NCBI GenBank assembly: GCA_963702305.1
Contig: CAVPBX010000011.1
Coordinates: 186,001 to 250,000, forward strand
DNA length: 64,000 bases
DNA from: PALSA-693 sp963702305
GTDB lineage: Bacteria; Actinomycetota; Acidimicrobiia; Acidimicrobiales; Palsa-688
Direction: 5' to 3'
Under the pieces are notes generated by a model, which saw only the letters and a program-made list of their open reading frames with translations, was not told where the DNA came from and made no database searches. The position numbers and the translations under genes are program-made. This document shows, one piece after another, positions 34,801 through 43,523 of this stretch (positions within the stretch are counted from its first letter, which is position 1; each line of letters starts with the position of its first letter).

Positions 34801-36586
34801 GTCGCAGGACTTCTCCCTGGTGACGGTAACTGGCACCGAGATCCAGATCAGCGCCCCACCCCAGGCGCCGACGATCGACCCGCTCAACGTTCCCGTCAGC
34901 GTCAAGACCCTGGCCGGCTTGTCCGACCCGGTCAATGCCATCTACGCCGGGATCCCCACCGTCACATCGGTGGTGGCCACTCCGGCCGCCGGTCCCACCG
35001 CCGGCACTAATGGGGGTCCGGACACGGGTGGCACCCCCATCTCCATCACCGGCCAGGGTTTCGCCCAGCAGGTGTTCGGACCGCTCGGGTTCGTCGACAA
35101 CCTCTCGCCGTTCTCGCTCGGCACGCAGAGCACCTACGCGGTCAACAGCGACACCAACATCACCACCCAGACGGTGCCGCAGAACCCGGCGATCGTCGAC
35201 GTCGAGGCGTGCACCGTCTCCGGCTGCTCGTACAACCCGCCCGCGGACTATTTCTTCCTCTTCCCGCCCGGGAACCCGAAAGTCGACTCGGTGTCACCGA
35301 CGTCCGGGCCCGCGCCCGGCGGGACCAGCGTCACCATCAGCGGCCAGAACCTGGGCTGCGTGACCGGGGTGTTCTTCGGCACCGTGGCCGCGGCGACGTT
35401 CTCCAACACCCAGGCGTTCCTGGACTGCGGGCTCACCAATCAGGTCACCGTGACCTCCCCACCCGGGCCCATCGGCGCCACCGTTCCGGTGACGGTGACG
35501 ACCGTCGAGAGTGACCTCACCCATGCTGGCCCCAGCTCCTCGACCGCGACGTTCACCTACCTCGCCGTGCCGCCGGCATTCACCGCCGCCTCGCCGCCAG
35601 GGACCGCCACCGTCGGGGTCCCCTACCACTACCAGTTCACGGCCACCGGTGCCCCCGCCCCGACGTTCGCGGTGACCTCCGGCGCCCTGCCGACCGGTCT
35701 GCATCTCGCCGCCAAGACCGGCGTCCTGTCGGGCACCCCGGCTGCGGTGGGGATCTACACCTTCCGGGTGACCGCCAGCAACGGCATCAGCCCGCCGGCG
35801 GTGACACCCCCGCTCACCATCACCGTGGTGGGGTCGAACGCCGGCTACCGGGTGGCGACGGCGTCCGGTCAGGTCTTCCCCTTCGGGGCCGACGCCTCGT
35901 ATGGCTCGCTGGCCGGCGTCCATCTCAACCGGCCCGTCGTCGGCATGGCCGCCACCCCGTCCGGGCACGGCTACTGGCTGGTCGCCTCCGACGGCGGCGT
36001 GTTCAGCTTCGGCGACGCCGTCTTCCACGGCTCCACCGGCAACCTGCACCTCGCCCGACCCGTCGTCGGCATGGCCGCCACCCCGTCCGGGCACGGCTAC
36101 TGGCTGGTCGCCTCCGACGGCGGCGTGTTCAGCTTCGGCGACGCCGTCTTCCACGGCTCCACCGGCAACCTGCACCTCGCCCGACCCGTCGTCGGCATGG
36201 CCGCCACCGCGACCGGGCACGGCTACTGGCTGGTCGCCTCCGACGGCGGCGTGTTCAGCTTCGGCGACGCCGTCTTCCACGGCTCCACCGGCAACCTGCA
36301 CCTCGCCCGACCCGTCGTCGGCATGGCCGCCACCCCGTCCGGGCACGGCTACTGGCTCGTCGCCTCCGACGGCGGCGTGTTCACCTTCGGCGACGCCCAC
36401 TTCTACGGCTCCAGCGGCAGTGTGGTCCTGACCCAACCGGTTGTCGGTATGGCCGTCACGGCGACGGGGCGGGGCTACGGGTTGGTCGCCACCAACGGTG
36501 ATGTCGCCAGCTTCGGCGACTTCGCGCTGTACGGCTCCATCGCCAACCAGCACCTGGCCTCGCCGGTCGTCGGCATGACCCTCTGA
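31853..36586 (+). CDS. Secreted S53 (sedolisin) peptidase with TIG/Ig domains and 42-residue repeats, three +1 frameshifts
   Basis: One long exported protein of about 1577 residues. ATG with AAGGGG upstream; signal peptide (VTVIPFVTSLAAIPASA). Then an S53 activation domain, and the catalytic domain with GEATLDVQDVAGIAPGASLD (Glu/Asp), the oxyanion Asp in SAAGDTGS and the Ser in GGTSSATPIWAAL; the calcium-site end is FNDITAGNN and AGYDMASGLGTPQ. Next come several TIG/IPT-like domains (VTITGSGFE; VTISGQNLG), one putative-Ig domain (GVPYHYQFTATGAPAPTF) and six GYWLVASDGGVFSFGDA-type units. Breaks at 32055-32062, 33758-33766 and 33930-33940 are each +1; reading GCGC as GCC restores A-V-T-G, G-A-S-H-L-F-P and A-R-L-G-T-P. 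Total length is 3n. S53 enzymes are acid-active. Confidence 0.85.
35933..36436 (+). repeat. Four 126-bp tandem repeats inside the S53 gene
   Basis: Units begin at 35933, 36059, 36185 and 36311, each exactly 126 bases (42 codons). The central units are nearly identical in DNA, including silent positions, so they arose recently or are kept alike by recombination. Diverged units flank them on both sides (from about 35840 and to 36586). Confidence 0.9.
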
Positions 36587-36590
36587 GCGC

Positions 36591-36624
36591 GGGTGCACCG
36601 GTCGGACCGCCGACCGGTGCACCC
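36591..36624. terminator. Bidirectional hairpin between convergent genes
   Basis: A perfect 15-bp stem (GGGTGCACCGGTCGG at 36591-36605 with its complement at 36610-36624) and a 4-base loop, placed exactly between the S53 stop (36586) and the stop of the DksA-like gene (36650). There is no T tract on either strand, which is common in GC-rich actinobacteria. Confidence 0.8.
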
Positions 36625-36649
36625 TCCTCGAGAGCAGGTGCCGGTCGGC

Positions 36650-36856
36650 TCAGGCCGGATGCTCGGCGCAGCGCGTCGCCAGTGGATCGCCCTCGAGCAC
36701 CGTCGCCTGGAGCGAGGCGCCGCAGATCTCGCAGGTGCCGTAGCTGCCGTCGTCCAGGCGCCGCAGAGCCGTCTCCACGCCCGCCAGCTCCGCCCGGATG
36801 TCGCTCAGGCGCTGAGCGTCCGCGGCCGGCGAGGGATCCGAGCTCGGTTGCTGCAC
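36650..36856 (-). CDS. Small DksA/TraR-family zinc-finger protein
   Basis: 68 residues. A coiled-coil like helix (DAQRLSDIRAELAGVETALRR) is followed by DDGSYGTCEICG, and the zinc site ends in RCAEH, so the fourth ligand would be His instead of the usual Cys. Proteins of this family bind RNA polymerase in its secondary channel; this one is much shorter than DksA and lacks the long N-terminal part. The GTG follows TAGGGT by 7 bases, so leaderless. Confidence 0.8.
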   Translation of the reverse strand: MQQPSSDPSPAADAQRLSDIRAELAGVETALRRLDDGSYGTCEICGASLQATVLEGDPLATRCAEHPA

Positions 36857-36863
36857 CGGGCCA

Positions 36864-36869
36864 ACCCTA
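36864..36869 (-). promoter_or_regulatory. Predicted -10 box TAGGGT of the DksA-like gene
   Basis: TAGGGT on the minus strand, 7 bases before the GTG at 36856; it decides this start over the open frame upstream. Confidence 0.5.
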
Positions 36870-36901
36870 TCCCCGCCGCCGCGGCCCGGCGGGTGCACTG
36901 G

Positions 36902-37534
36902 TCACGTAGGGCACGACCCGTAGGGGTCGTAAGGACCGATCCACATGTGCCAGGAGTTCCACGCCTCGTTTTCGTAGGCCGCGGGGCAGGGATCGGCGAT
37001 CACGATCTCGCTCGCGCCGGCGCACACCCCGACGATGTTGACGCAGGTCATGGCCTGGCGGCCTTCCGCCCAACCCGGGCACTGCAGATGGAAGGCCGGG
37101 TTGGCGTGGGTGGCGAGGTACGCCAGCGCCGCCGTGCACCCCCACCCGTCTGACCCGGCGGTAGTCGCCGGGGGTTGCCGGCTGGGCGTCCCGGCGGACG
37201 TAAACCCTTCCGCTGGCCGCGGCGTCGACGGGGCGGGGGACGGCCGCGGAGCGGCGGACGGCCGCGGGGCGGCGCGAGCAGCCGCCACCGCCGGCGTCGG
37301 TTGGACCCGCCGTCGTGGCCCCGGCGCCGCACGCGGCCCGGTGGGTGGGGCGACGACCCGTATCTGGGGGCGTGGTCCTCGGGCCGAGCCGCGGGCCGGT
37401 CCACCGAAGGTGGCCGCCAGGTTGCGGACCGTGGCGGGGGTGGAAGGCCCGAGTTCCTGAGCGGGCGCCGGAGCGGTGAGCAACACCAAGGTCGCCCCGG
37501 CGATGAGGCCGAACCGCCGTTTCAGGGCCCCCAC
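36902..37534 (-). CDS. Secreted protein with Pro/Arg-rich linker and Cys-rich C-terminal domain
   Basis: 210 residues. GTG start, basic N terminus and hydrophobic segment (FGLIAGATLVLLTAPAPAQ) that looks like a signal peptide. Residues 30-125 are Pro, Ala and Arg rich and probably disordered. The C-terminal 85 residues form a compact domain with five cysteines: DGWGCTAALAYLATHANPAF, then LQCPGWAEGRQAMTC, VCAGASEIVIADPCPAAYEN and NSW, ending SCPT. I know this domain only as an actinobacterial secreted hypothetical. Confidence 0.7.
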   Translation of the reverse strand: MGALKRRFGLIAGATLVLLTAPAPAQELGPSTPATVRNLAATFGGPARGSARGPRPQIRVVAPPTGPRAAPGPRRRVQPTPAVAAARAAPRPSAAPRPSPAPSTPRPAEGFTSAGTPSRQPPATTAGSDGWGCTAALAYLATHANPAFHLQCPGWAEGRQAMTCVNIVGVCAGASEIVIADPCPAAYENEAWNSWHMWIGPYDPYGSCPT

Positions 37535-37762
37535 GTGGCGTCACTGCGCTTGCCTGCCGGCGTGCAGTACCAGTCTCCGCTCATCGCGGACCTCCCCTTG
37601 TGGCGCGTCGCAAAGGGACCTTCCCCAGCAAGTTCCGGAGCATTTACCCGCGCCCGTGATACCGATAAACCGATTTGGGCAAATTGGTCGGTCCGTTACA
37701 GCGCGCCGGCGGACTGGTCCAGTCCTGTCAGATCCGCCCGGTCGCTGACAGTCCGGATCGAG

Positions 37763-37835
37763 TGGGCCGCCCGGGGCTCGAACCCGGCACAAGAAGCTTA
37801 AAAGGCTCCTGCTCTACCAGATGAGCTAGCGGCCC
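37763..37835 (-). tRNA. tRNA-Lys (anticodon TTT)
   Basis: 73 bases with full cloverleaf: acceptor GGGCCGC/GCGGCCC, discriminator A, D arm GCTC/GAGC, anticodon stem GGAGC/GCTTC around loop CTTTTAA (anticodon TTT), T arm CCGGG/CCCGG with TTCGAGC loop. CCA is not encoded. The 228 bases between it and the secreted-protein gene hold no gene. Confidence 0.95.
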
Positions 37836-37871
37836 TCGCTGAGAGTAGCGCGGCTCCCGGGGCCCCTCGCC

Positions 37872-38237
37872 CTAGGCGAGGAGCGATTGGTGCGGCCGCA
37901 GCACGCAGAACTCGTTACCTTCCGGGTCGGCGAGCACCACCCAAGTGACCTCCGGTCCCTGACCGATGTCGACGTGCCGGGCGCCGAGTTGGATGAGCCG
38001 AGCCACCTCGGCGTCTCGGTCGTCGGGATCGAGATCCAGATGGAGCCGGTTCTTGACCACCTTGTCCTCGGGGACCTTCAAAAAGCACAGCCCGGGGTAC
38101 ACGTCGGGCGCGGCACCGACGATGACCTCCTCATCGTCCTCGAAGAGGATGTCCTGGCGGAGCGCCGCAGCCCAGAAGGCGGCCAGGGCCGGCGGATCGT
38201 GAGCGTCAATACAGATTTGGTAGAGGCGGGCGACCAT
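37872..38237 (-). CDS. VOC (glyoxalase/bleomycin-resistance) family protein
   Basis: 121 residues with the paired beta-alpha-beta-beta-beta units of the vicinal oxygen chelate fold: ARLYQICIDAHDPPALAAFW at the start, NRLHLDLDPDD in the middle and WVVLADPEGNEFCVL at the end. Metal-ligand positions (H in LHLDL, E in GNEFCV) are present. Small members of this type are often annotated glyoxalase-like with no known substrate. Leaderless start, TAGCCT 8 bases upstream. Confidence 0.85.
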   Translation of the reverse strand: MVARLYQICIDAHDPPALAAFWAAALRQDILFEDDEEVIVGAAPDVYPGLCFLKVPEDKVVKNRLHLDLDPDDRDAEVARLIQLGARHVDIGQGPEVTWVVLADPEGNEFCVLRPHQSLLA

Positions 38238-38245
38238 ACCCGGTG

Positions 38246-38251
38246 AGGCTA
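38246..38251 (-). promoter_or_regulatory. Predicted -10 box TAGCCT of the VOC gene
   Basis: TAGCCT on the minus strand 8 bases before the ATG at 38237; it overlaps the stop of the racemase-like gene upstream. Confidence 0.5.
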
Positions 38252-39370
38252 GGAGGTGGGCTCGCCCCAGGGCAGGCGAGCCGCGGAGGTCGTCGCCTCC
38301 GCCACCGCGTCGAGGTCCGGGGTAACCCCCAGGCCCGGCCCGGCCGGGACGGTGAGATGCCCGTCCGTGAGACGGAAGGGTGCGGTGATGTCCCGCCGCC
38401 AGTAGCGGTCCGAGGCCGAGGTGTCCCCGGGCAGCCGGAAGTTGGGCAGCGCAGCCAGGGCCACGTTGGCGGCCCGCCCCAGCCCGGTTTCCAGCATCCC
38501 GCCGCACCAGACCGGGACCCCATGGGCCGCGCAGACGTCGTGGACCCGCCGGGCCTCGAGGTAGCCGCCGACCCGTCCGGCTTTGACGTTGACGATCGAG
38601 CACGCCCCGCGGGTGATGGCCTCGGCGGCGGCCCGGGCCGAGGTAATCGACTCGTCGAGGCAGATGGGCGTGCGCAGCTGGGCGGCCAGCACGGCATGAC
38701 CGGCCAGGTCGTCCTCCGGCAGGGGTTGCTCGATGAGCAACAGGTCGAAGGCGTCGAGGCGGGCCAGGTGGCGGGCGTCCGCGAGGGTGTAGGACGTGTT
38801 GGCGTCCACCTGCAGGGCTACGTCGTCGCCGAAACGCTCCCGGACCGCCTGGACCGGGGCCACGTCCCAGCCGGGCTGGATCTTGAGCTTGACCCGGACG
38901 TAACCCTGGTCGAGGTAGGCCCCCACCGTGTCGAGCAGCTCGGCTACCGACCCCGCGATGCCGACCGACACGCCGGCGGGCACCCGGTCGCGTACCGCCC
39001 CCAGGTAGGCGCCAAAAGAGACGCCGGCGATGCGCAGCTCGGCGTCGAGGATGGCCATCTCCAGGGCGGCCTTGGCCATCGGATGGCCCTTGACGTCGGC
39101 CAGGGCCGGCCCCACCAGGTGGGCGGACGGGTCGGCCAAGGCAAACAGGCGGGGCAGCAGATGGTGGCGAATGACGTGGGCGGCGCCCTCCACGTACTCG
39201 GCGGAGTAGGCCGGCTCGGAGAGGGCGGTGCACTCCCCCCAGCCTTCACCGTCGGGCCCGGCCACCCGCACCAGCAGGATGTCGCGCTCGGATTCGGTGC
39301 CGAAGGAGGTCTGGAAGGGGCTGACCAGCCCCAAGGTGATGCGCCGGAGCTCCACCTCGTCGATCTTCAT
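38249..39370 (-). CDS. Enolase-superfamily enzyme: N-succinylamino acid racemase / o-succinylbenzoate synthase (MenC family)
   Basis: 373 residues. Enolase-fold dehydratase/racemase with the catalytic lysines in VRVKLKIQPG and VNVKAGRVGG, and metal ligands D in LQVDANTSY, E in LLIEQPLPEDD and D in CLDESITSA. This is the MenC/NSAR subfamily, whose members catalyse o-succinylbenzoate synthesis, N-succinylamino-acid racemisation, or both. No other men gene is in the window. Its start overlaps the stop of a GNAT acetyltransferase-like gene (ATGA), the arrangement found for the NSAR pathway that turns D- into L-amino acids, so racemase is the better guess. Confidence 0.85.
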   Translation of the reverse strand: MKIDEVELRRITLGLVSPFQTSFGTESERDILLVRVAGPDGEGWGECTALSEPAYSAEYVEGAAHVIRHHLLPRLFALADPSAHLVGPALADVKGHPMAKAALEMAILDAELRIAGVSFGAYLGAVRDRVPAGVSVGIAGSVAELLDTVGAYLDQGYVRVKLKIQPGWDVAPVQAVRERFGDDVALQVDANTSYTLADARHLARLDAFDLLLIEQPLPEDDLAGHAVLAAQLRTPICLDESITSARAAAEAITRGACSIVNVKAGRVGGYLEARRVHDVCAAHGVPVWCGGMLETGLGRAANVALAALPNFRLPGDTSASDRYWRRDITAPFRLTDGHLTVPAGPGLGVTPDLDAVAEATTSAARLPWGEPTS

Positions 39371-40260
39371 CCGGTCCGTTCCTGGTCGCGGGGGCGGGTC
39401 AGAACGTAGCAACCATCCCTGGTGACCGCGGCCGCGACCAGCCCGGCGGCCATGGCTGCGCCCATGGTGTGGCGCAGCGCCAGCCGCCATTGGCCGGCGA
39501 GATCGGGGTCCGTCGCCCGCGCCACCTCGATGTCCGCCGGCACCCGGCACCGGTACGGGCCGTCGCCAACTGGCCGCAGGTCGGCGACGACCGGTCCGCC
39601 GTCATCCCGGGCGTCCAGGAGGACGGGACCGGCCGGGTCGCGGCCCGGCCCGGTGGGCCCCGATCGGTCGGCGGCCGCCATCACCGCTGGCGCGAGGAGG
39701 TCCCAGGTGACGAGGCAGCGGTCACTGGGGTCGCCGGCGTTGATGCCGTCCTCCATGGGCCCGTAGAAGTCCGCCTCGTACGCGGTAGCCACGGCCCCCA
39801 ACTTGCGCAGGTTGAACCAGGCATTGCGGCGCACCAGGGGATCGAAGGTCCACGTCACCTCCTCGATGCCCCGCTGCAGGGCCCAGGCCCGCTGATGCTG
39901 CTTGAGCGCGAAGCCGATGCTGGACCGTTGGAAGGCCGGCGCGGTGCCGGTGATATGGGAGTGGAGCTGGAGCCGGCCGTGCTGTATCCCGAGGAAGCCG
40001 ACCGAGGCCCCGACCAGTTCGGAGCCCGACCAGGCCCCGACCACGTAGTTGCCGGTGTGGGCCAAGGCCCGCACCGCGTGGGCGGAGATCGGCAGGCCCG
40101 GCTGGTCACTGGCCCAGATGCCGGAGAGCAGGCGGGCCGCCTGGTGCGCGCCCGGCGCGTCCATCAACGCCGTGACGGTCACGCCAGCCTCGGCGGCGGC
40201 CTTGGTGGCCGCCGACGTCGCGGCGGGGGCGGCCGGGTGCGGAGTCACAGGAGAGGGCAC
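39367..40260 (-). CDS. GNAT family N-acyltransferase, partner of the racemase-like enzyme
   Basis: 297 residues. The acyl-CoA fold is seen in NYVVGAWSGSELVGASVGFL, the HSHITGTAPAFQRSSIGFAL strand-loop (an altered Q/RxxGxG/A loop) and WTFDPLVRRNAWFNLRKLGA. The pattern matches the group often annotated as predicted N-acetyltransferase of the YitI/succinyltransferase kind. By analogy with NSAR operons it could succinylate D-amino acids for the downstream enzyme; this is inferred from adjacency. GTG start, 12 bases after the rhomboid gene. Confidence 0.75.
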   Translation of the reverse strand: MPSPVTPHPAAPAATSAATKAAAEAGVTVTALMDAPGAHQAARLLSGIWASDQPGLPISAHAVRALAHTGNYVVGAWSGSELVGASVGFLGIQHGRLQLHSHITGTAPAFQRSSIGFALKQHQRAWALQRGIEEVTWTFDPLVRRNAWFNLRKLGAVATAYEADFYGPMEDGINAGDPSDRCLVTWDLLAPAVMAAADRSGPTGPGRDPAGPVLLDARDDGGPVVADLRPVGDGPYRCRVPADIEVARATDPDLAGQWRLALRHTMGAAMAAGLVAAAVTRDGCYVLTRPRDQERTG

Positions 40261-40272
40261 GGCGCGCGACGG

Positions 40273-41187
40273 CTACAGATTGACGTGCCCGGGTGGGAGC
40301 AGGGTGAGGATCCCCAGGACGCCGGCCGCGGCCAGGGTCGTCCCCGCGCCGGTGGCCACTTCGACGGCCCGGCTGGCGGCCCGGCGCAGATCGGCGGAGC
40401 GGGCCAGGCCGAGGGAGACCAGGCCGCCGGTGACCAGTCCGCCGAGGTGGGCCCGCCAGTCGATGGTGGACGAGGCGAACCCGATCACCAGGTTGATGCC
40501 GATCAACACCACGATGTTGCCCACCTCCCACCGGCGGCGGCGGGCCAGGATGAAATAGGCACCCATCAGTCCGAAGATGGCGCCCGACGCCCCGACGCCC
40601 AGTTGGTTGGCGCTGCTGAGCAGGTACGAGCCGACCGACCCGCCCAGGGCGGAGACAAAGTACAGGGCGGTGAAGCGCAGCTTGCCCAACTCGGCCTCGA
40701 CCGGACTGCCGATGATCGCCAGGGTCAGCATGTTGAACAGGATGTGGGAGACGTTGGCGTGCAGGAACGGGGCGGTGAAGAGCCGATACCACTGGCCGTG
40801 ATGCACCGCGGTCGGCCACATGGCGAACCGGCAAACGGCCGTGTTGGCACACGGGATGGGGCTGCCCTGGTACACGTAGATGCCGGCCTTGGCGGACTGT
40901 TCCCAGAAGTAGACCACCACGTTGATGACGATGAGGGCGATGACGACCGGGGTGAGCCGGCTGTTGCCCAGCCGGCCGGCGGTGCGGGGCCGCCACTGGG
41001 TCACCGGCGCCCGGCGGCTGTCCTGGTGCACGCACCGGGCGCACTGCCAGCCGACCGGCGCTTCGCGCATGCAGTCGGGGCAGATGGGCCGGTTGCAGCG
41101 CCGGCAGATCGAGCCCGCAGTCCGGTCGGGATGCTGGTAGCACACGGGCGTCGGCGGCGGGGGGGAAGACGGGGGGCCGGGCTGCAC
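40273..41187 (-). CDS. Rhomboid family intramembrane serine protease with N-terminal zinc-binding region
   Basis: 304 residues. The first 60 hold paired Cys/His (CYQHPDRTAGSICRRCNRPI, CPDCMREAPVGWQCARC), a B-box-like zinc site. Then six membrane helices; the catalytic Ser is in GVGASGAIFGLMGAYF, the His in DWRAHLGGLVTG, and the HANVSHILFNM motif marks the family. Such architecture is common in actinobacteria. First gene of a three-gene unit with the GNAT and racemase-like genes, though a functional link is not evident. Confidence 0.92.
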   Translation of the reverse strand: MQPGPPSSPPPPTPVCYQHPDRTAGSICRRCNRPICPDCMREAPVGWQCARCVHQDSRRAPVTQWRPRTAGRLGNSRLTPVVIALIVINVVVYFWEQSAKAGIYVYQGSPIPCANTAVCRFAMWPTAVHHGQWYRLFTAPFLHANVSHILFNMLTLAIIGSPVEAELGKLRFTALYFVSALGGSVGSYLLSSANQLGVGASGAIFGLMGAYFILARRRRWEVGNIVVLIGINLVIGFASSTIDWRAHLGGLVTGGLVSLGLARSADLRRAASRAVEVATGAGTTLAAAGVLGILTLLPPGHVNL

Positions 41188-41245
41188 GGCCCCATCCTGG
41201 CCGACCGGCGCCAGAAGGGCAGCGCGGCAGAAGGGCGGCGCGGCC

Positions 41246-41821
41246 CTACGGCGCCTCGACGTTCCAGTGGCGCAGCACCGGCACGCCCCGCGACCACCCC
41301 AGCTCGCTGTAACTCGCGGTGTCGAGGTCGAGCCAGCTGCCGACGGTGACCGCGGACCCCACCCACCTGGCCGCCAGGACGCGGCTGAAGTGACCGTGCC
41401 CCACCACCGCAGCCTGCGCCACCCCGGACGCCACCACCCGCCCGACGACCCGATCGGCGCGGGCAGCCACCTCGATGGCGGTCTCGCCCCCCGGCCACGG
41501 GCCTGCCCAGATGCTCCATCCGGGATAGCGGGCCTGGATCTCCGGCGTCGTCAGCCCTTCCAGCTCGCCGTAGTCCCATTCGCCCAGATCCTCGTCGACG
41601 TCGAAGGGCACCAGACCGGCCAGGGTGGCCGTCTGCTGCGCCCGCCGCCGTGGGCTGCAGAGGATCCAGTCGAAATGGCGGCCGGCCAGGGCGGCCCCCA
41701 GCCGGGCCGCCTCGGCCTCGCCTTCGGCGGTCAGGTCCAGGTCGGTGCGGCTGGTGTGCTGGCCGCTCCGGCTCCACTCGGTCTCACCGTGGCGGACGAC
41801 CGTGAGCGCCGGCTCGGGCAA
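41246..41821 (-). CDS. Histidine phosphatase (phosphoglycerate mutase family)
   Basis: 191 residues. TVVRHGETEWSRSGQHTSRT holds the RHG catalytic motif; the acid residues follow in LGEWDYGELEG and the second His in AVVGHGHFSRVLAARW. It resembles acid phosphatases and cobalamin-type phosphatases of this family, substrate unknown. TTG start, 6 bases after the betaine-binding protein stop. Confidence 0.87.
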   Translation of the reverse strand: MPEPALTVVRHGETEWSRSGQHTSRTDLDLTAEGEAEAARLGAALAGRHFDWILCSPRRRAQQTATLAGLVPFDVDEDLGEWDYGELEGLTTPEIQARYPGWSIWAGPWPGGETAIEVAARADRVVGRVVASGVAQAAVVGHGHFSRVLAARWVGSAVTVGSWLDLDTASYSELGWSRGVPVLRHWNVEAP

Positions 41822-41827
41822 GTCCCC

Positions 41828-42755
41828 CTAACCCAGGTGGTTGGCGGTCACGAACTGCGACGCCACCGAGGTGGGGTCGTCGTGGTTGACCGACACGGCG
41901 AGGTTGAACTGCACCAGGTCGGCGGTGGTGAGCGCCGCGGACACCTGGTTGAGCACCGCCAGGACCCCCGGCGTGGCTTTGCTGCTGCGGATGACGGGGA
42001 TGATGTTGCCGGCCCCCTGGAAGTTCTTGGGGTCGCTCAGCACCACGAAGTGGTCCTGGGCGATGACCGCGTCCGAGGAGAAGATCCGGGCCGCCTGCAC
42101 GTTGCCATTGGCCAGGGCGGTATGGGTGATGGCCCCGTCCTCGTCCAACGATCTGAAGGACTTGAACACCACCCCGTAGTACTGCTTGAGCCCCGGCACG
42201 CACGTGATCCGGGTGGCGCACTCGGGCGGGCCGCCGAAGGTCCATTTCGGGGCCACCGGGACCAGGTCGGCGATCGAAGCCAAGTGGTACTTGGTGGCGT
42301 TGGCCTGGGTGACGGCGATGGCATCCGAGTCGGCCGCGGCCGACACCGCGCCCAGGCTGAGCCCCTTCTTGGCCACGAGCGGCTGCAGGGCGGCCACCGT
42401 GCCCGGGATCGACAGGTTGCCGACACTGGGGTTGAGGAAGGCCAGGTAGTTGCCGACGTATTCGATGGTGGCGTCGAAGGCCCCGGACTCCAAGCGCCGG
42501 CTCGATCACCTCACGCGAGCCCAGGTTGGGACGCACGCTCGACGGGTACCCGGCCGCCTTGAGGGCGTCGGAATACACGTAGGCGAGCACTTCGTTCTCG
42601 GTGAAATTCTCGGCGCCGATCGAGACGCTCGGTTTGGCGGCCCCCGCGGCGGTGGTGGCGGTGGTGGCGCTGTGCTTGCTCGAGCCGCACGCGGTCGCCG
42701 CCGTCGCCACGGCCAGGAGCACCGCGGCCATGGTGCTGATACGAGTCAATCGCAT
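41828..42755 (-). CDS. Glycine betaine/choline-type ABC substrate-binding lipoprotein, one +1 frameshift
   Basis: Extracytoplasmic binding protein of the OpuC/ProX class for quaternary amines. ATG with GGAGAGG upstream; lipoprotein signal ending ATAACG with lipid Cys at residue 23. The first part (SVSIGAENFTENEVLAYVYS, then SREVIEPAL) matches the OpuAC family; after the break at 42491-42499 the frame aside gives ESGAFDATIEYVGNYLAF and runs to NHLG. Length is 3n+1; GCGC read as GCC restores E-P-A-L-E-S-G. About 308 residues. Linked to two permeases and the divergent ATPase. Confidence 0.9.
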
Positions 42756-42815
42756 GCGCTCGTTTCCTCTCCTCAAAGGTTGTCCGGCAGGATAGCCATT
42801 GTCACAAAAGGGCAT

Positions 42816-43523
42816 CTAGATTTGGGAAACGGCCAGGGCCAGGCGATCGTCCCGTTCGGCCCGGATCCCGGCCGGCGTGAGCAGCCGTTGCAGCGCCCCC
42901 AGCGCCTGGTCGACCACCAGGGCCAGGGCCATCACCAGCAAAGCCGCGGCCACGATCTGCGGGTGACCGTTGACGCTGCTGTTGGCCTCGACGATCAAGG
43001 TGCCGAGGCAGTTGTACGACACGTAGGCCGCCAGGGTCACGGTGGCGACCGCCTGCACCGCCGCGGTCCGCACCCCGGCCGCGATCAACGGGAGGGCGGT
43101 GGGCAGCTCCACCCGCCACAGGATCTGGGCGCCGGTCATCCCCATGCCCCGCCCGGCGTCGATCACGTCCCGATCCACCTGGCGGATCGCGGTGTAGGTG
43201 TTGGTCATGATCGGCGGCAGCGACAGCACCGTCAGGGTGAGCAGCGCCGGCGGGGCCCCGATGCCGAGCAGCTGCACCCCGATCACCAACACCGCGATCG
43301 CCGGCAGGGCCCGGCCCACGTTGGTGATATTGATGGCCAGGAAGCCACCCCGTCCGGTGTGGCCCAGGACCAGCGCCAGGGGCAGCGCCACCGCGAGGGC
43401 GATCACCACCGCCTCGGCCGCGATTTTCACCGTGGCCCACAGCAGCACCGGCACGCCGTTGGAGCCCCGCCAGTTGGCCCCGTTGCCGTACCAGTCGGCC
43501 AGCTGGCGCAGGAAGTGCCACAT
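42816..43523 (-). CDS. ABC transporter permease, glycine betaine type (second permease)
   Basis: 235 residues, six helices. The cytoplasmic loop DAGRGMGMTGAQILWRVELP followed by TALPLIAAGVRTA is the EAA motif that contacts the ATPase. Matches OpuCB/OpuCD-type permeases. Its ATG overlaps the stop of the first permease by one base. The gap to the binding-protein start is 60 bases. Confidence 0.92.
   Translation of the reverse strand: MWHFLRQLADWYGNGANWRGSNGVPVLLWATVKIAAEAVVIALAVALPLALVLGHTGRGGFLAINITNVGRALPAIAVLVIGVQLLGIGAPPALLTLTVLSLPPIMTNTYTAIRQVDRDVIDAGRGMGMTGAQILWRVELPTALPLIAAGVRTAAVQAVATVTLAAYVSYNCLGTLIVEANSSVNGHPQIVAAALLVMALALVVDQALGALQRLLTPAGIRAERDDRLALAVSQI

Noticed and set aside
35840..36586. 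CRISPR or minisatellite outside a gene
   Set aside because: Units are exactly 126 bases and encode a continuous protein repeat in frame with the S53 tail.
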